Shown: positions 18,980-30,433 of the stretch, in pieces
How the letters are laid out: every line of letters begins with the position of its first letter
How positions within the stretch are numbered: position 1 is the stretch's first letter
From: Pseudoalteromonas marina
GTDB lineage: Bacteria > Pseudomonadota > Gammaproteobacteria > Enterobacterales > Alteromonadaceae
DNA length: 64,000 bases
NCBI RefSeq assembly: GCF_000238335.3
Contig: NZ_AHCB03000007.1
Location: 248,001-312,000 of the forward strand
Reading direction: 5' to 3'
Position numbers and translations under genes: made by a program
Notes under the pieces: generated by a model
Databases searched by the model: none
What the model saw: the letters and a program-made list of their open reading frames with translations, nothing else
Told to the model about the DNA's origin: nothing

Positions 18980-19819
18980 ATACTCATAGGCTGCTTGAAT
19001 GTCTTGGCTTTTTTTAACCGCCAATTCCATCATATGTTTTGGTAAACCTTGCGATACTAATTTATCAGGGTGATGTTGCGCCATTAACTTTCGGTACGCT
19101 ACTTTTACTTCCCGCTCGGTTGCCCCATCGTTAAGTCCTAAAAGCCCAAGCGCTTGCGCACGATTCATATTATTGTTGGGGGGTACATGGTGCCCTGAGC
19201 CTTCTTTATAACTGCTACTTTGCCCTTGCTGCTGTTGGTAACGCTGTTGCTGTTTTCTAAAGTTAAATTCAGCTTGATAGCGTTTAAGTACAAACGCAAA
19301 ATGAGTTTTAGAAATACCTAACTGCTTGCTTACTTCACTTAATAACTGCTTTTCTCGCTCAGCTAAAATGCCATCAGAAAACGCCATTTGAATTTGTATT
19401 TCTAAAAATAATTGCAGTAAGTCATGACGCTTAGCAAAGCGTTCTTTAAAATCATAGACGGTTTCTTTTAATGAAAAGTCGCTTTGTTTACCCGCTTGAA
19501 AAGCATGCTGTGCTTCACGGCGTTCTTCGCCTTTCAACCCCATTTCGTCCATAAATAAGCTAGCGGCTTTAATGTGTACCTCGCTTACTCGGCCATTAGA
19601 CTTTGCAATATGCCCCATCACTGCAAAACAGTTTGAAAAGAATAGCGCTTGGCGCTCGTGGACATCATCACCATTAAATAAACTTGAAAAACCACCCGCC
19701 TTATCAAAATTATTTTTTAAGCTTTTATCAAATAAATGACCAAGGTATAACCCTAAAATAGCACCAAAAATTTTGCCAAACATAAAACCAAAACAAAATC
19801 CGAGTATTTTTCCCCACAT
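18962..19819 (-). CDS. djlA: co-chaperone DjlA
   Basis: A membrane-anchored DnaJ-like protein of 285 residues. The N-terminal helix is Gly-rich (GFCFGFMFGKIFGAILGLYLG), the form typical of DjlA, and a TerB-like middle region follows (FFSNCFAVMGHIAKSNGRV). After a Gln-rich linker the C-terminal J domain contains YRKLMAQHHPDKLVSQGLP, including the HPD tripeptide that stimulates DnaK. Having the J domain at the C-terminus is the family hallmark. It sits with murU and amgK on the minus strand, 33 bases downstream of murU. Confidence 0.93.
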   Translation of the reverse strand: MWGKILGFCFGFMFGKIFGAILGLYLGHLFDKSLKNNFDKAGGFSSLFNGDDVHERQALFFSNCFAVMGHIAKSNGRVSEVHIKAASLFMDEMGLKGEERREAQHAFQAGKQSDFSLKETVYDFKERFAKRHDLLQLFLEIQIQMAFSDGILAEREKQLLSEVSKQLGISKTHFAFVLKRYQAEFNFRKQQQRYQQQQGQSSSYKEGSGHHVPPNNNMNRAQALGLLGLNDGATEREVKVAYRKLMAQHHPDKLVSQGLPKHMMELAVKKSQDIQAAYEYLKKAA

Positions 19820-19852
19820 GTAAACGACTACTCCTATTAATTATGTGTCGGC

Positions 19853-20506
19853 TTACGCCAAGCGCTCATTTAATGCCGTTAAACGCGCTGGTGTGCCTAT
19901 GTCATCCCAATTACCAATATAAAGCTCGGTAGACACTAAATGCTTACTTAATTTTTCTCGTAATAACGGCCCAAGCGGACGAATGCCCGGCTCTAAACCA
20001 TTAAAAAAGTCAGCCTGATAACGGCCAATACCCGAAAACGTATATTTTTGACTATCTGGCGATAAGTGGCTCAATGTAAAATCCCCATCAAGATTATGTG
20101 GGGGATTTTCAATAAGCACCAAATGTGCCTCACCTGGTTGCAAATGTAATTGCATAAGCGAGCTTACATCGTAATCGGTAAATACGTCGCCATTTATCAC
20201 AATAAACGACTCTCCCAATAAAGGAAGTGCCTGAATAATACCACCCGCGGTTTCAAGGCCGCCTTCAACTTCTTGGCTATAAACAATATTTACACCAAAT
20301 TGACTGCCATCTTTAAAGTACGCTTTAATTTTATCACCCTGCCATGCAAGGTTTATCACTATGTCGGTAATGCCAGCAGCCTTTAAGTTATTAACATGGT
20401 GCTCTATGAGTGGTTTATTTTGCACTTTAAGCATAGGTTTAGGCATAGCTTGAGTGAGCGGCATCATGCGCTGCCCACGCCCTGCGGCTAAAATCATGGC
20501 TTTCAT
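19853..20506 (-). CDS. murU: N-acetylmuramate alpha-1-phosphate uridylyltransferase MurU
   Basis: A 217-residue nucleotidyltransferase with the motif MILAAGRGQRMMPLTQAMPKP at the N-terminus and VINGDVFTDYD for metal binding. In the Pseudomonas-type peptidoglycan recycling pathway MurU converts MurNAc-1-phosphate and UTP to UDP-MurNAc, by-passing de novo synthesis. Assignment to MurU rather than RmlA or GlmU rests on short length (no left-handed helix) and on the immediate upstream neighbour AmgK, with which it shares a four-base ATGA-type overlap. Confidence 0.92.
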   Translation of the reverse strand: MKAMILAAGRGQRMMPLTQAMPKPMLKVQNKPLIEHHVNNLKAAGITDIVINLAWQGDKIKAYFKDGSQFGVNIVYSQEVEGGLETAGGIIQALPLLGESFIVINGDVFTDYDVSSLMQLHLQPGEAHLVLIENPPHNLDGDFTLSHLSPDSQKYTFSGIGRYQADFFNGLEPGIRPLGPLLREKLSKHLVSTELYIGNWDDIGTPARLTALNERLA

Positions 20507-21504
20507 AAATTTACCTGCTCTAATCTTTTAGTCACTTTTGGCACTATCGTATTTTTAACCCATTCACTGAGTGCATTAAGTTCAGGATAGCGTTCAGCAA
20601 CATCTACAATATATTCAAGGGTAGGCAAAATATTAGCTAAATAACCTGTCTTACCGTCACGCAAATACAGGCGACAAAATATACCGGCGGCTTTTAAATG
20701 ACGCTGTAAACCCGTTAAGTCAAACCAAACTTTAAATTGTTCAAACGACGTGTTAGTGACTAAGCCTTCGCGTTTAAACTCGTTATATCCAAATACTAGT
20801 AACTGAGCGAGTTCATTATTAGGGAGCTTAAAATAGCAATCGCGTAACAACGAAACTAAATCGTAACAAAGTGGCCCGCGTACGGTGTCTTGGTAATCAA
20901 TTATTGCCCACTGAGAGTCGCTGTGCATAATATTACGGCTGTGGTAGTCGCGATGTACAGTTACCGTGGGTTGTTCAAGCATGGTTTGAGTGAGTAGATC
21001 ACAGCTCGACTCCCACATTATAAGTTGTTTTGTATCAACGCGTTCTGCAATAAACTCTTTTACTAACCATTGGCTGAATATCGATAATTCAAGCGCTATA
21101 AAGTCTTTACCATAGGCCTGCATATCTGAAGCCTCAGGCGTTTGTGCCCACTTGGCTGATAAACTTATTAACTGTGTGTAGTAGTCGGTTCTATTTGCAT
21201 CATTAAGCATGTCGGCTAAGTGTGAGCAGCCTAAATCAGTTAAAATAAAAAAGCCTTGTTGTTCATCACTTTTAATAATATGCGGTAACAAAAAACCCTG
21301 GTCAGTAAAAACTTGATTCAAAGATAAGTACGGTGCGTTATTGACCTTTTGTGGATCGGAGTCCATTACAATAAAGTGCTGATTATTAATTGTTAAGCGA
21401 AAATACCGCCTAAAACTCGCATCTCCGGTTATCGCCTCAAGTTTATCTGGCTGTTTGCCAAAGTGGGTCGTTATGAAGTGTTGTAAATTATCAAAGCGTG
21501 TCAT
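20503..21504 (-). CDS. amgK: anomeric N-acetylmuramate/N-acetylglucosamine kinase AmgK
   Basis: A 333-residue aminoglycoside phosphotransferase-fold kinase. The catalytic loop is VTVHRDYHSRNIMH and the metal-binding Asp is in WAIIDYQDTVRGP; ITGDASFRRYFRL is the nucleotide-binding N-lobe. AmgK phosphorylates recycled MurNAc at the anomeric carbon, and MurU then activates the product. The pair diverges from the lptD operon through a 112-bp promoter region, the same layout known in Pseudomonas, which ties sugar recycling to envelope assembly genes. Confidence 0.92.
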   Translation of the reverse strand: MTRFDNLQHFITTHFGKQPDKLEAITGDASFRRYFRLTINNQHFIVMDSDPQKVNNAPYLSLNQVFTDQGFLLPHIIKSDEQQGFFILTDLGCSHLADMLNDANRTDYYTQLISLSAKWAQTPEASDMQAYGKDFIALELSIFSQWLVKEFIAERVDTKQLIMWESSCDLLTQTMLEQPTVTVHRDYHSRNIMHSDSQWAIIDYQDTVRGPLCYDLVSLLRDCYFKLPNNELAQLLVFGYNEFKREGLVTNTSFEQFKVWFDLTGLQRHLKAAGIFCRLYLRDGKTGYLANILPTLEYIVDVAERYPELNALSEWVKNTIVPKVTKRLEQVNL

Positions 21505-21616
21505 TTTATAAGATATCTATTTTTAACTAAGTTAATTAGGTCAATTACTGTATTTGCCATTATTTTCCTTTATTATGTATAAATTATATTTATACACACA
21601 GTATTAGGGTCAATAA

Positions 21617-23863
21617 ATGAGCAAAACCTGGGGCATTTTGATGCTAAGCGTAGTTAGCGCACCATCGCTTGCCGAAACTGAACTGACACACAAACTTTGT
21701 GGCACTTCAATGCAAACCAGAGCTTGGCAACCGCTACCTGGCGTAAAACTCGGTAATGTTGACATTAAAGCTGATGATGTAGAACTCCTTGGTACTCAAA
21801 GCGCCGAATTTACCGGCAATGTTGATATTAACACCGTTAATATGAGTTTGTCCGCACAAACTGCATTGATAGACAAGCAACGTGGTTTACTTAATGCCAC
21901 AGGTCCTATTGTATATCGCGATACTGTTAGTAACGTAAATAGCTCAGGGTTAAATGCCGATTTAAATAATTCAGAAATTAGCCTGTTAGGTGCTGATTAC
22001 AAGCTAACAGAACAACAAGGTAAAGGCGGTGCTGAAAAGCTCACTATAAATGATTCTGGCTTAGTACTGATGAATGCAAGCTTTACTGCTTGTCCGGGCG
22101 AAACCCCAGCTTGGGAAATTGAAGCCGACGAGATTAATTTATCTCGCGAAGAAGGTTGGGGCGAAACTCACAACGCCATACTTCGAATTTTAAATACCCC
22201 TGTTTTGTATTTACCTTATTTTACTTTTCCATTAGACGAGCGCCGTAAATCGGGATTACTCACGCCTAGTATCTCAAGTTCAGACAAGTATGGCTTAGAA
22301 ACCATTACTCCTTATTATTGGAATATTGCGCCTAACTTAGATGCCACCATCACGCCGCGTTATATGGCTAACAAGGGTTTGCAATTAAAAACAGAGCTTA
22401 GATATTTAACCAAGCAACATGAAGGCCTAGTGGGTATAGAATACCTAAACAAAGACGACTCAGAGCCAGCGCTTGGTGAGCGCTACATGTTTCATTGGCA
22501 GCAAAAAAGTTACTTAAACGAAAATTGGCGAGCAAGTGTTGACGTTACCAATGTAAGCGACGATAACTACATTACTGATTTAGAATCTAATTATGCGAGT
22601 AAAACCGACACCCAACTTTATCGTACCGGCGTACTGACTCATTTAGGAGACACATGGCGGACCGATATAAAAGTTCAAAACTTTGAGGTACTGGGTGATC
22701 ACTTAGAGTCGTACACTGCTATACCACAAATTAATTTCACACAAACAGCACCATGGAAATTTGATCATTTTGATTTTAGCGTGTCTGGTGAGTTGAGCCA
22801 TTTTACCAACAGCTCTGCAATTATTGATCAAGCAACTCGAGTTCATATTGAGCCAAAAGCACGGTTTGATTACGACCAATACGCATGGTCATTTTTATCT
22901 GAAGTAAGCTTATTACAAACAAATTACGATCAACAAGGTGACCTATCTGGCACACAGTTTAAGCAGAGCGTATCGCGTACTTTGCCAAAAGTACGTTTAT
23001 ATTCACAGCTTAATTTTGAGCGCGATACTTCCTACCTTGTCCAAGACGGTATTCAAACACTAGAACCGCAAATACAGTATTTATATACGCCTAATAAGGA
23101 TCAGTCTGATATTGGTTTATACGATACAACCAAATTACAAGACGATTATTACGGCTTATTCAGAGACACACGCTTTTCTGGTGTTGATAGAATAGCTGCT
23201 GCAAACCAGTTTACGCTCGGTGCAACAACGCGCTTATTTGATAAAAAACAAGAAGAGATTTTTAACTTTAGTGCCGGACAAATATTTTATTTATCTGATG
23301 ATGCCAAGCCAACCGAGCAAAGCTTAAACTCAGATACCAATTACAATGCATTATTTGCAGCGCAAACCATGGTACATTGGCATCGTCGTTGGTATTTTTC
23401 TGCGGGTATACAGTACAACACTGATAGCAAACAAATGATTCAATCAAATGCCACTTTAGATTACAAAGGTGATAATAATCAGCTAGTGCAATTGAACCAT
23501 CGCTATGCAAATGATGTCTCAGGAAATACAATCGAGCAAACAGGTGTGTTTACAAGTATTCCAATAAGTGACGAATGGCAGTTTATTGCAAGCTATCATC
23601 GCGACCTTGAAAACAACCGAAGTGTCGAAATATTAAGTGGATTGCAGTATGAATCGTGCTGTTGGGCGTTTCAAATTACTGGTCACCGCCAAATCGAAAC
23701 TGATTTAAATCAGTCAATAGGTACAGAGCAAGCCACCTTTGATTCAGGTATTAGTTTTAATTTTGTACTAAAAGGACTGGGAAGTAAAAGCCGCTATGAT
23801 GCACAAAAACTATTACAACAAGGTATTTTTGGCTATCGTAGACCGTATTTTCTTAATAACTAG
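21617..23863 (+). CDS. lptD: LPS-assembly protein LptD
   Basis: The outer-membrane beta-barrel that inserts LPS, 748 residues (E. coli 784). A short signal peptide (ILMLSVVSAPSLA) is followed by the OstA-like periplasmic domain, then the large barrel. Four cysteines are placed like those forming the inter-domain disulfides of E. coli LptD: Cys28 and Cys159 in the N-domain (KLCGTS, FTACPGETP) and adjacent Cys681-Cys682 (ESCCWAF) near the C-terminus. It leads the operon with surA, whose product folds LptD. Confidence 0.96.
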   Translation: MSKTWGILMLSVVSAPSLAETELTHKLCGTSMQTRAWQPLPGVKLGNVDIKADDVELLGTQSAEFTGNVDINTVNMSLSAQTALIDKQRGLLNATGPIVYRDTVSNVNSSGLNADLNNSEISLLGADYKLTEQQGKGGAEKLTINDSGLVLMNASFTACPGETPAWEIEADEINLSREEGWGETHNAILRILNTPVLYLPYFTFPLDERRKSGLLTPSISSSDKYGLETITPYYWNIAPNLDATITPRYMANKGLQLKTELRYLTKQHEGLVGIEYLNKDDSEPALGERYMFHWQQKSYLNENWRASVDVTNVSDDNYITDLESNYASKTDTQLYRTGVLTHLGDTWRTDIKVQNFEVLGDHLESYTAIPQINFTQTAPWKFDHFDFSVSGELSHFTNSSAIIDQATRVHIEPKARFDYDQYAWSFLSEVSLLQTNYDQQGDLSGTQFKQSVSRTLPKVRLYSQLNFERDTSYLVQDGIQTLEPQIQYLYTPNKDQSDIGLYDTTKLQDDYYGLFRDTRFSGVDRIAAANQFTLGATTRLFDKKQEEIFNFSAGQIFYLSDDAKPTEQSLNSDTNYNALFAAQTMVHWHRRWYFSAGIQYNTDSKQMIQSNATLDYKGDNNQLVQLNHRYANDVSGNTIEQTGVFTSIPISDEWQFIASYHRDLENNRSVEILSGLQYESCCWAFQITGHRQIETDLNQSIGTEQATFDSGISFNFVLKGLGSKSRYDAQKLLQQGIFGYRRPYFLNN

Positions 23864-23902
23864 TATCACAAACGTACTATTAGCAAGAGTAGTAAATAGA
23901 AC

Positions 23903-25198
23903 ATGACTTTAAAAAAATTATTAGTATCAACCGTTTTAAGTATCAGCCTGTGCCAAAATGCATTTGCTGAACCAGTAGAAATTGACAAAGTTGTTGGCAT
24001 TGTAAACCAAGGTGTTATTTTACAAAGCGAAGTAAACTCCATTGTTGATCGCGTAAAAAAGCAAGCCCAAGAACAAGGTCAACAATTACCTAAAGACGAA
24101 ACTTTACGTGTGCAAGCCATGGAACGTTTAGTTAGCCAAGCACTGATGATGCAAATGGCTGAGCGCATGGGTTTACAAATTTCTGACAGCCAATTAGATC
24201 AAACGCTTGCTAACATTGCAAAAGAGCAAGGCGGTACAATTAGCGATTTACGACGTACGGTTGAAGCATCTGGCGATAGCTTTCAAGCATACCGTGAAGA
24301 AATACGTAAAGAGATCACAACACAACAAGTTACCCGTGCAAACGTTGACCGCCGCATTTATATTAGTGAGCAAGAAGTCGATAATTTATTAAAAATAATG
24401 GCTAGCCAAGGTCAAAGTGCGGAAGAGTATGATATTGGCCACATCCTGATCGATATTCCTAACGAAGCAACAGCAGATGAAATATCAGCGGCTAAAACAC
24501 GTGCTGATAAAGTTATTGAATTACTTAACGACGGCCAAGAATTTAAACGCATTGCAATTTCATCATCAAGCGGCTCAAAAGCACTTGAAGGCGGTCAATT
24601 AGGTTGGATGGGTATAAATGAGATGCCTTCTCTTTTCGCTGAAGCTGTAAAGAGTAAAAAGAAAGATGCTATCGTAGGGCCACTTCGCTCAGGTGCTGGC
24701 TTTCATATTATTAAAGTTCAAGATGTGCGTGGCCTACAAGTAGTTGAAACAACAGAAGTGCGCTCACGCCACATACTTATTGAACCTTCAATTATTTTAA
24801 GCGAAGAAAAAGCACGTAATATGCTTGCTGGTTTTGCTAAAGACCTACGTGCTGGCAACGCTGATTTTGGCGAGCTCGCCAAAGAATACTCTGAAGATCC
24901 AGGCTCTGCACTTAAAGGCGGTGAATATGATTGGACTGATCCAACTACCTATGTTCCTGCGTTTAGAGATACATTACTATCGCTCAAACAAAACGAGATT
25001 AGCGAGCCTTTTAGAACCCAGTTTGGTTGGCATATAGTACAGCTACTCGACAAACGTGTTGCTGATAAAACTGAGTTAGCAAAACGTAACCGCGCACATG
25101 GCATGCTATTTAACCGTAAATTTAAAGAAGAAAGCTTCAACTGGCAGCAAGAAATGCGCGAACAAGCCCATGTTGAAATTTTCCCTACAGACGAATAA
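23903..25198 (+). CDS. surA: periplasmic chaperone/peptidyl-prolyl isomerase SurA
   Basis: A 431-residue secreted chaperone for outer-membrane proteins. After the signal peptide (cleavage near NAFA|EPV) comes the N-terminal chaperone core, then two parvulin domains, each with its start motif: [14 protein letters not shown] and [11 protein letters not shown], and a C-terminal helix. GGQLGWMG and GGEYDWTDP are the matching parvulin core motifs. The order lptD-surA-pdxA-rsmA-apaG-apaH equals the E. coli operon. Confidence 0.97.
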   Translation: MTLKKLLVSTVLSISLCQNAFAEPVEIDKVVGIVNQGVILQSEVNSIVDRVKKQAQEQGQQLPKDETLRVQAMERLVSQALMMQMAERMGLQISDSQLDQTLANIAKEQGGTISDLRRTVEASGDSFQAYREEIRKEITTQQVTRANVDRRIYISEQEVDNLLKIMASQGQSAEEYDIGHILIDIPNEATADEISAAKTRADKVIELLNDGQEFKRIAISSSSGSKALEGGQLGWMGINEMPSLFAEAVKSKKKDAIVGPLRSGAGFHIIKVQDVRGLQVVETTEVRSRHILIEPSIILSEEKARNMLAGFAKDLRAGNADFGELAKEYSEDPGSALKGGEYDWTDPTTYVPAFRDTLLSLKQNEISEPFRTQFGWHIVQLLDKRVADKTELAKRNRAHGMLFNRKFKEESFNWQQEMREQAHVEIFPTDE

Positions 25199-25200
25199 AT

Positions 25201-26193
25201 ATGACCTTAAGAATAGCAATTACACCAGGTGAACCTGCCGGTATTGGTCCAGATTTGCTTATTACGCTTGCTCAGCAAGCGTGGGACGCACAACTTGTTG
25301 TGCTTGCTGATGCCAAACTATTAAAAGAACGAGCGAAGCTGTTAGGTCTACCTATAAACCTCATTGAGTTTGATGAAAACGCTCCTGCTAAAGCAACACC
25401 CGCAGGCAGCGTGTATATTTATCAAGTCAATTTAGGTGATGATGTAGAGCTAGGCGTACTTAACGATGCTAATGGCCAATATGTGTTAGACACCTTGCGT
25501 ATCGCAAGCGAAAAAAACATGGATGGCACGTTTGACGCTGTAGTTACAGGCCCTGTTCATAAAGGCATTATAAATAAAGCCGGCATTTCGTTCAGTGGCC
25601 ACACAGAATATTTTGCACAACAATCAAACACCGCAGATGTTGTCATGTTATTAGCCACTGAAGGACTTCGTGTTGCACTTGTGACAACACATATCCCGCT
25701 GGCTTATGTATCGCGTGCAATCACCGAAGACCGCCTTACCAAGGTTGCCACTATATTAGATCACGACTTACGAACTAAGTTTGGTATTGAAAAGCCACGT
25801 ATATTAGTCTGTGGGTTAAATCCGCACGCTGGTGAAGATGGTCACTTGGGCCGTGAGGAAATAGACACAATTACCCCTACCCTTGATATTTTAAGAAGCC
25901 AAGGGATGAATTTAATTGGTCCACTACCTGCCGATACATTATTTCAGGATAAATACCTTTCAGAAGCCGATGCCGTACTTGCTATGTATCACGATCAGGG
26001 TTTACCTGTGCTAAAATACAAAGGATTTGGTAAATCGGTGAATATCACGCTGGGTTTACCTTTTATTCGCACTTCAGTTGACCACGGTACAGCGCTAGAT
26101 TTAGCTGGTACAGGTACCGCCGATGTTGGAAGTTTTGAATTAGCGATCCGCGAAGCAATCAAGCTCGCCCATGAAAAAGCACAGAATCAATGA
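25201..26193 (+). CDS. pdxA: 4-hydroxythreonine-4-phosphate dehydrogenase PdxA
   Basis: A 330-residue enzyme of pyridoxal 5'-phosphate synthesis that oxidises 4-phosphohydroxythreonine with NAD. It starts with [15 protein letters not shown]; metal-binding His residues are in FSGHTEYFA and [14 protein letters not shown], and [13 protein letters not shown] contains a further ligand. The start lies two bases after the surA stop, and its stop overlaps the rsmA start by four bases. Confidence 0.97.
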   Translation: MTLRIAITPGEPAGIGPDLLITLAQQAWDAQLVVLADAKLLKERAKLLGLPINLIEFDENAPAKATPAGSVYIYQVNLGDDVELGVLNDANGQYVLDTLRIASEKNMDGTFDAVVTGPVHKGIINKAGISFSGHTEYFAQQSNTADVVMLLATEGLRVALVTTHIPLAYVSRAITEDRLTKVATILDHDLRTKFGIEKPRILVCGLNPHAGEDGHLGREEIDTITPTLDILRSQGMNLIGPLPADTLFQDKYLSEADAVLAMYHDQGLPVLKYKGFGKSVNITLGLPFIRTSVDHGTALDLAGTGTADVGSFELAIREAIKLAHEKAQNQ

Positions 26194-26996
26194 CCGATAA
26201 AGTACACTTAGGACACCGCGCCCGAAAACGTTTTGGACAAAACTTTCTATTTGATGAAATGATCATCGATAAAATAGTTTCAGCAATCGATCCTAAACCA
26301 GAAGATAATTTAGTAGAAATAGGCCCAGGCCTAGGTGCGATCACCGAACCTGTGGCTGAACTTAGCGGACACCTAACAGTTGTAGAGCTAGATAAAGACC
26401 TTGCGAAACGCTTAATTGAACACCCATTTTTAGGGCCAAAATTAACGGTAAACCAAGGCGATGCAATGAAGTACGACTTTGCAAGCTTAGTTAAAGACGA
26501 CAAAAAGTTAAAAGTGTTTGGTAATTTACCTTACAACATCTCCACGCCATTGTTATTTCATCTTTTTGAGTTTGCCGATAACATTGAGCACATGCACTTT
26601 ATGCTTCAAAAAGAAGTTGTAAAGCGCATGGTTGCAGGTCCTGGCAGTAAAACATTTGGTCGTTTAAGTGTAATGACTCAGTACTACTGTAATGCAATGC
26701 CTGTAATTGAAGTGCCACCAGAGTGCTTTAAGCCTGCCCCGAAGGTTGACTCTGCAGTTATTCGCTTAATACCAAAAAAGCCAGAGCAACGTACAGCCAA
26801 AAGCGTAAAAATACTCAACACCGTCTGTTTAGAAGCGTTTAATCAACGTCGTAAAACATTACGAAACAGTCTTGGCAACTTACTAACAGCTGATGAAATG
26901 GCAAGCATAGGTATTGATGCTACATTACGCGCTGAAAGCTTGTCTCTACAACAATTTATCGATATAGCTAACTGGATTTATGACAAAGAGCAGTAA
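26190..26996 (+). CDS. rsmA: 16S rRNA dimethyladenosine transferase RsmA (KsgA)
   Basis: A 268-residue SAM-dependent methyltransferase that dimethylates A1518 and A1519 of 16S rRNA late in 30S assembly. Motif I is [13 protein letters not shown], and the catalytic motif IV is NLPYNIST. The N-terminal KRFGQNFL is conserved in the family, and the C-terminal small domain has [12 protein letters not shown]. Start overlaps pdxA by four bases and the end overlaps apaG by 17 bases, so translation is coupled through this stretch. Confidence 0.97.
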   Translation: MTDKVHLGHRARKRFGQNFLFDEMIIDKIVSAIDPKPEDNLVEIGPGLGAITEPVAELSGHLTVVELDKDLAKRLIEHPFLGPKLTVNQGDAMKYDFASLVKDDKKLKVFGNLPYNISTPLLFHLFEFADNIEHMHFMLQKEVVKRMVAGPGSKTFGRLSVMTQYYCNAMPVIEVPPECFKPAPKVDSAVIRLIPKKPEQRTAKSVKILNTVCLEAFNQRRKTLRNSLGNLLTADEMASIGIDATLRAESLSLQQFIDIANWIYDKEQ

Positions 26997-27369
26997 CATT
27001 GGGTCGCCTGTAAAGGTGTCTGTAGAAACATTTTATGTTGAAGGTCAATCGCAGCCTGAAATCGAAAAGTACGTATTTGCTTACTCTGTAACAATAAAAA
27101 ATCATAGCTTATGCAGTGCTAAGCTATTGCACCGTTATTGGTTAATTACAGACGCAAACGGCAAAGAAGTTGAAGTTGAAGGCGAAGGCGTTGTTGGCGA
27201 AACCCCAACAATTGGCCCAGGTGAAAGTTACAAATACACCAGTGGTGCTATCCTCGACACTCCAGTAGGTACAATGCAAGGCCACTACACGCTACGCAAC
27301 GAGTTTGGTGCAGAGTTTGAAGCGCCTATTAATGTATTTCGTTTAGCTTGCCCTAATATTTTGCATTAG
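26980..27369 (+). CDS. apaG: ApaG protein
   Basis: A 129-residue fibronectin type III-like beta-sandwich protein. The family core is clear: [40 protein letters not shown] and [14 protein letters not shown]. The molecular role is not settled; it is linked to Co2+ resistance and often travels with apaH. The start ATG 26980 lies inside the rsmA coding region. Confidence 0.95.
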   Translation: MTKSSNIGSPVKVSVETFYVEGQSQPEIEKYVFAYSVTIKNHSLCSAKLLHRYWLITDANGKEVEVEGEGVVGETPTIGPGESYKYTSGAILDTPVGTMQGHYTLRNEFGAEFEAPINVFRLACPNILH

Positions 27370-27381
27370 TAAAAACGCTAC

Positions 27382-28182
27382 ATGGCCGATTATGCAATAG
27401 GTGATTTACAAGGGTGCTTCAAAGAATTCAGCACCTTGTTACAACGGGTTGATTTTAATCCAAGTAAAGATCACCTATATTTAGTGGGTGACATTGTTGC
27501 CCGTGGTCCAGATTCACTTGCTTGTCTTGATTTCATCTATCAACATCAAGATAGCATGACCATCACACTGGGTAATCATGACTTACACATGATTGCTTGC
27601 TACTTTTTAAATAAGACGACTAACCCAAAAGATAAATTAGCCCCTATTTTTAAAAGCAGCTTACTTAAGCGTTATATCTCTTTTTTACAAACCCAACCAC
27701 TCGCTTTATATTTAAAAACACATAATTGCTTTATCTCCCATGCAGGCTTAAACCCTGATTGGTCAATTGAAGAGGCATTGCAACACGCACAATTTGCTCA
27801 AGATTGCTATCAATCAAAGAATGCAAAAAACTTTTTTGAGCATATGTACTCTCCTCACCCTAAAACGTGGTCAACAACACTTAATGACTATGAAAAATTT
27901 AGATACATAGTCAATTACTTTACCCGAATGCGTTTTTTAACCCGCAATAATATGCTTGACCTTAATGCAAAAGGCGCAATAGCAGATAGCAAAATGTTAA
28001 CACCTTGGTTTATGCACCCTAACATTTCCATACTTAAGAATGAGATTGTTTTTGGTCACTGGGCATCACTTGAGGGTAAAACAGGGGTTAACCATGTTCA
28101 TGCTTTAGACACAGGCTGTGTATGGGGTAACGGGATGACGTTAATGGAACTTAAAACAAAAAATCTATTTATAGAAAAATGA
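27382..28182 (+). CDS. apaH: symmetrical bis(5'-nucleosyl)-tetraphosphatase ApaH
   Basis: A 266-residue metallophosphoesterase that splits Ap4A into two ADP and also removes Np4 caps from mRNA. The metal-binding motifs appear in order: GDLQGCF, GDIVARGPDSL, LGNHDLHM, and the C-terminal histidines in FGHWASLEG. It is the last gene of the lptD operon; the spacing of 12 bases after apaG supports one transcript. Confidence 0.96.
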   Translation: MADYAIGDLQGCFKEFSTLLQRVDFNPSKDHLYLVGDIVARGPDSLACLDFIYQHQDSMTITLGNHDLHMIACYFLNKTTNPKDKLAPIFKSSLLKRYISFLQTQPLALYLKTHNCFISHAGLNPDWSIEEALQHAQFAQDCYQSKNAKNFFEHMYSPHPKTWSTTLNDYEKFRYIVNYFTRMRFLTRNNMLDLNAKGAIADSKMLTPWFMHPNISILKNEIVFGHWASLEGKTGVNHVHALDTGCVWGNGMTLMELKTKNLFIEK

Positions 28183-28337
28183 CTCTTTTTACCTAAATAA
28201 CCTGAAAAATTCCAATACATCTGTTAGATTTATAAACTAATAGTTAAAATTAATTAAAGTAATTGATTTTAATTACTTAACTTATCCGAATAAAAGCCGA
28301 TAAGTTTTAATTAAAGTATCTTTGAGTGGAAATCCAT

Positions 28338-30353
28338 ATGAATCTAACAGTGAGCCAACGTATTTGGGGTGGTTTTATATTTATCACGCTATTACTTTTA
28401 ATTATTGGCGGCAATTCGTTAATTAAAATAGCGAATATAGACCGTTCTACTCAACAGGTGAACCAGCTATCATTACCGGCATTAAACAAAAGTTCAGAGC
28501 TACAAGCTGAATTCATATTAATGAGTAAGGCAGCACAAGCAAGTTTTTATACTTCATCTGCAAGTGAGCTTGAACCCATTAAAAAAAGAGTATTCGAACA
28601 AAAAAAATCATTCAACGAACTCCATGCACAGCTTCAGAGCGTTGTTAAAAACGACCCTGAACTAAGTAAAAGTAGTCAAAGTGTTGAGCAAACCTATGAA
28701 AACTTTTTAAGTATTGTTGAAAACTTACTCGAAGATAAAAATAAACAACTGGCATTAAATAAAACACTCACTGCACAAATTGAAGCCATTGAGCTTAGCG
28801 CAGAAGATGCTAACTCAGTAGTTTTAGACATAATTGATATAGATGGTTTTGAACAAGACCACCCTCGTGCTTTTCAAGCTGCAAATAACTTGGAAAATAA
28901 CTTTATGTCGGTGGTTACCAACAGTACCGACATGTTAACAGTAAAAACATTAACCACATTAGATATCGTTAAAAGCGAGCAAACTTACTACCTTGAAGAA
29001 GTAACACGCACTGTTGCTCTAATTAAACCGGCTATTGAGCAAAGCCATAGCGACTTGTTTAATGACCTCAAAGAGCATGTTGAAGCACTTGAAAGTAACG
29101 TAAAAGGTAATAACAGTTTAGCCGCCAATAAAAAACGTTTAATTGATTCAATTGCGCTCACTGAAAAAGAGCTAGCCGACTCAGAAGCCGCAACAAAAAT
29201 AGCACTTAATCAAATTGACGAGTTAGTTTCGCAAGCAAGTAATGTTGCCTTTGAGCTTCAAAAAGGCGTTCGTAATGACGTAGACTCAGCAAATTTATGG
29301 ACATGGGTTGGTATGGTTATCGCAACTCTACTCGCCATCGCTATTGCATATATAACCGTAAGCCGTATTACCAAGCCACTTGCCGAAGTAAACAGAATTT
29401 TAGATATTGTAGCCAGTGGTGATATGACTCAACGCTTGGATGACAGCGCTAAAGACGAATTTGGCGAGCTATCAAAAAGCTGTAATACTTTAATAGACAG
29501 CTTACGCAGCTTAATTAAAGGTATTATTTCTCGCTCGACTCAATTAGCAGCTGCATCAGAAGAGACTTCGGCAATTACTGCAGAATCAAGCCAAGCTATC
29601 AGTAACCAGCAGGCACAAGTACAGCAGGCAGCAACAGCAACGACTGAAATGAGCAGCACATCGCAAACAGTAAGCAATAGTGCACAGCAAGCATTAAGCG
29701 AAATTAAAAACGCAGATAAAGAAGCTGAACGTGTTAAAGGTATTTCCAACAATAACAAATCAACTATTGAGCAATTAGCTCGCGAGGTTGATGATGCCTC
29801 TCAAGTTATTAATAAGCTTCACCAAGATAGCGCATCGATTGGCAGCATACTTGATGTTATTCGTGGCATTGCAGATCAAACTAACTTACTCGCGCTTAAC
29901 GCCGCAATCGAAGCCGCCCGTGCAGGTGAATACGGCCGTGGCTTTGCCGTTGTAGCAGACGAAGTACGCTCACTGGCAAGTAAAACTCAAGAGTCGACAC
30001 AAGAGATCCAATCAATGATTGAATCGCTACAAACGGGCGCAGAAGCGGCTGTAACAGCAATGACCAAAGGTAAGCAGCGTGCTGTATCGTGTGTAGAGCA
30101 AACTGACTTAGCAAGTACAGCGCTTGACTCAATCACCTTTGCGGTATCACAGGCCCATGACGTGAGTGAAGAAATATCTACAGCAGCACTTGAGCAACAA
30201 CAAGTGGCTGAAGAAATTAGTGAACGATTAGAGTCTATTGTTGCTATTGCAGAACAAACAGCTGAAGGCGCAAGCCAAACTAATATCTCAAGCTCTGAAG
30301 TAGCAAAACTAGCCGAAGAGCTGCGTTTATCGGTAGACGAGTTTAAAGTTTAA
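28338..30353 (+). CDS. methyl-accepting chemotaxis protein
   Basis: A transmembrane chemoreceptor of 671 residues. ATG 28338 is preferred over the GTG at 28326. Membrane helices lie near residues 8-30 and 321-345 and enclose a helical periplasmic sensor. A HAMP domain ([20 protein letters not shown]) follows, then the cytoplasmic signalling domain with the conserved tip [20 protein letters not shown] and [13 protein letters not shown]. The C-terminus ends DEFKV with no CheR-docking NWETF-like pentapeptide. The long, coiled periplasmic domain contains no named ligand pocket I can identify. Confidence 0.95.
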   Translation: MNLTVSQRIWGGFIFITLLLLIIGGNSLIKIANIDRSTQQVNQLSLPALNKSSELQAEFILMSKAAQASFYTSSASELEPIKKRVFEQKKSFNELHAQLQSVVKNDPELSKSSQSVEQTYENFLSIVENLLEDKNKQLALNKTLTAQIEAIELSAEDANSVVLDIIDIDGFEQDHPRAFQAANNLENNFMSVVTNSTDMLTVKTLTTLDIVKSEQTYYLEEVTRTVALIKPAIEQSHSDLFNDLKEHVEALESNVKGNNSLAANKKRLIDSIALTEKELADSEAATKIALNQIDELVSQASNVAFELQKGVRNDVDSANLWTWVGMVIATLLAIAIAYITVSRITKPLAEVNRILDIVASGDMTQRLDDSAKDEFGELSKSCNTLIDSLRSLIKGIISRSTQLAAASEETSAITAESSQAISNQQAQVQQAATATTEMSSTSQTVSNSAQQALSEIKNADKEAERVKGISNNNKSTIEQLAREVDDASQVINKLHQDSASIGSILDVIRGIADQTNLLALNAAIEAARAGEYGRGFAVVADEVRSLASKTQESTQEIQSMIESLQTGAEAAVTAMTKGKQRAVSCVEQTDLASTALDSITFAVSQAHDVSEEISTAALEQQQVAEEISERLESIVAIAEQTAEGASQTNISSSEVAKLAEELRLSVDEFKV

Positions 30354-30370
30354 AACGCTTTGTATATACT

Positions 30371-30407
30371 AAAAACCCCGTTAGCACCATGTGTTAACGG
30401 GGTTTTC
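30371..30407. terminator. bidirectional terminator between MCP gene and mutM
   Basis: A 12-bp stem (AAAACCCCGTTA with TTAACGGGGTTTT) around a ten-base loop, with A and T tracts on either side; it serves the convergent chemoreceptor and mutM genes. Confidence 0.88.
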
Positions 30408-30433
30408 TTTATAGCATTAGAAAGTAAAGGTAG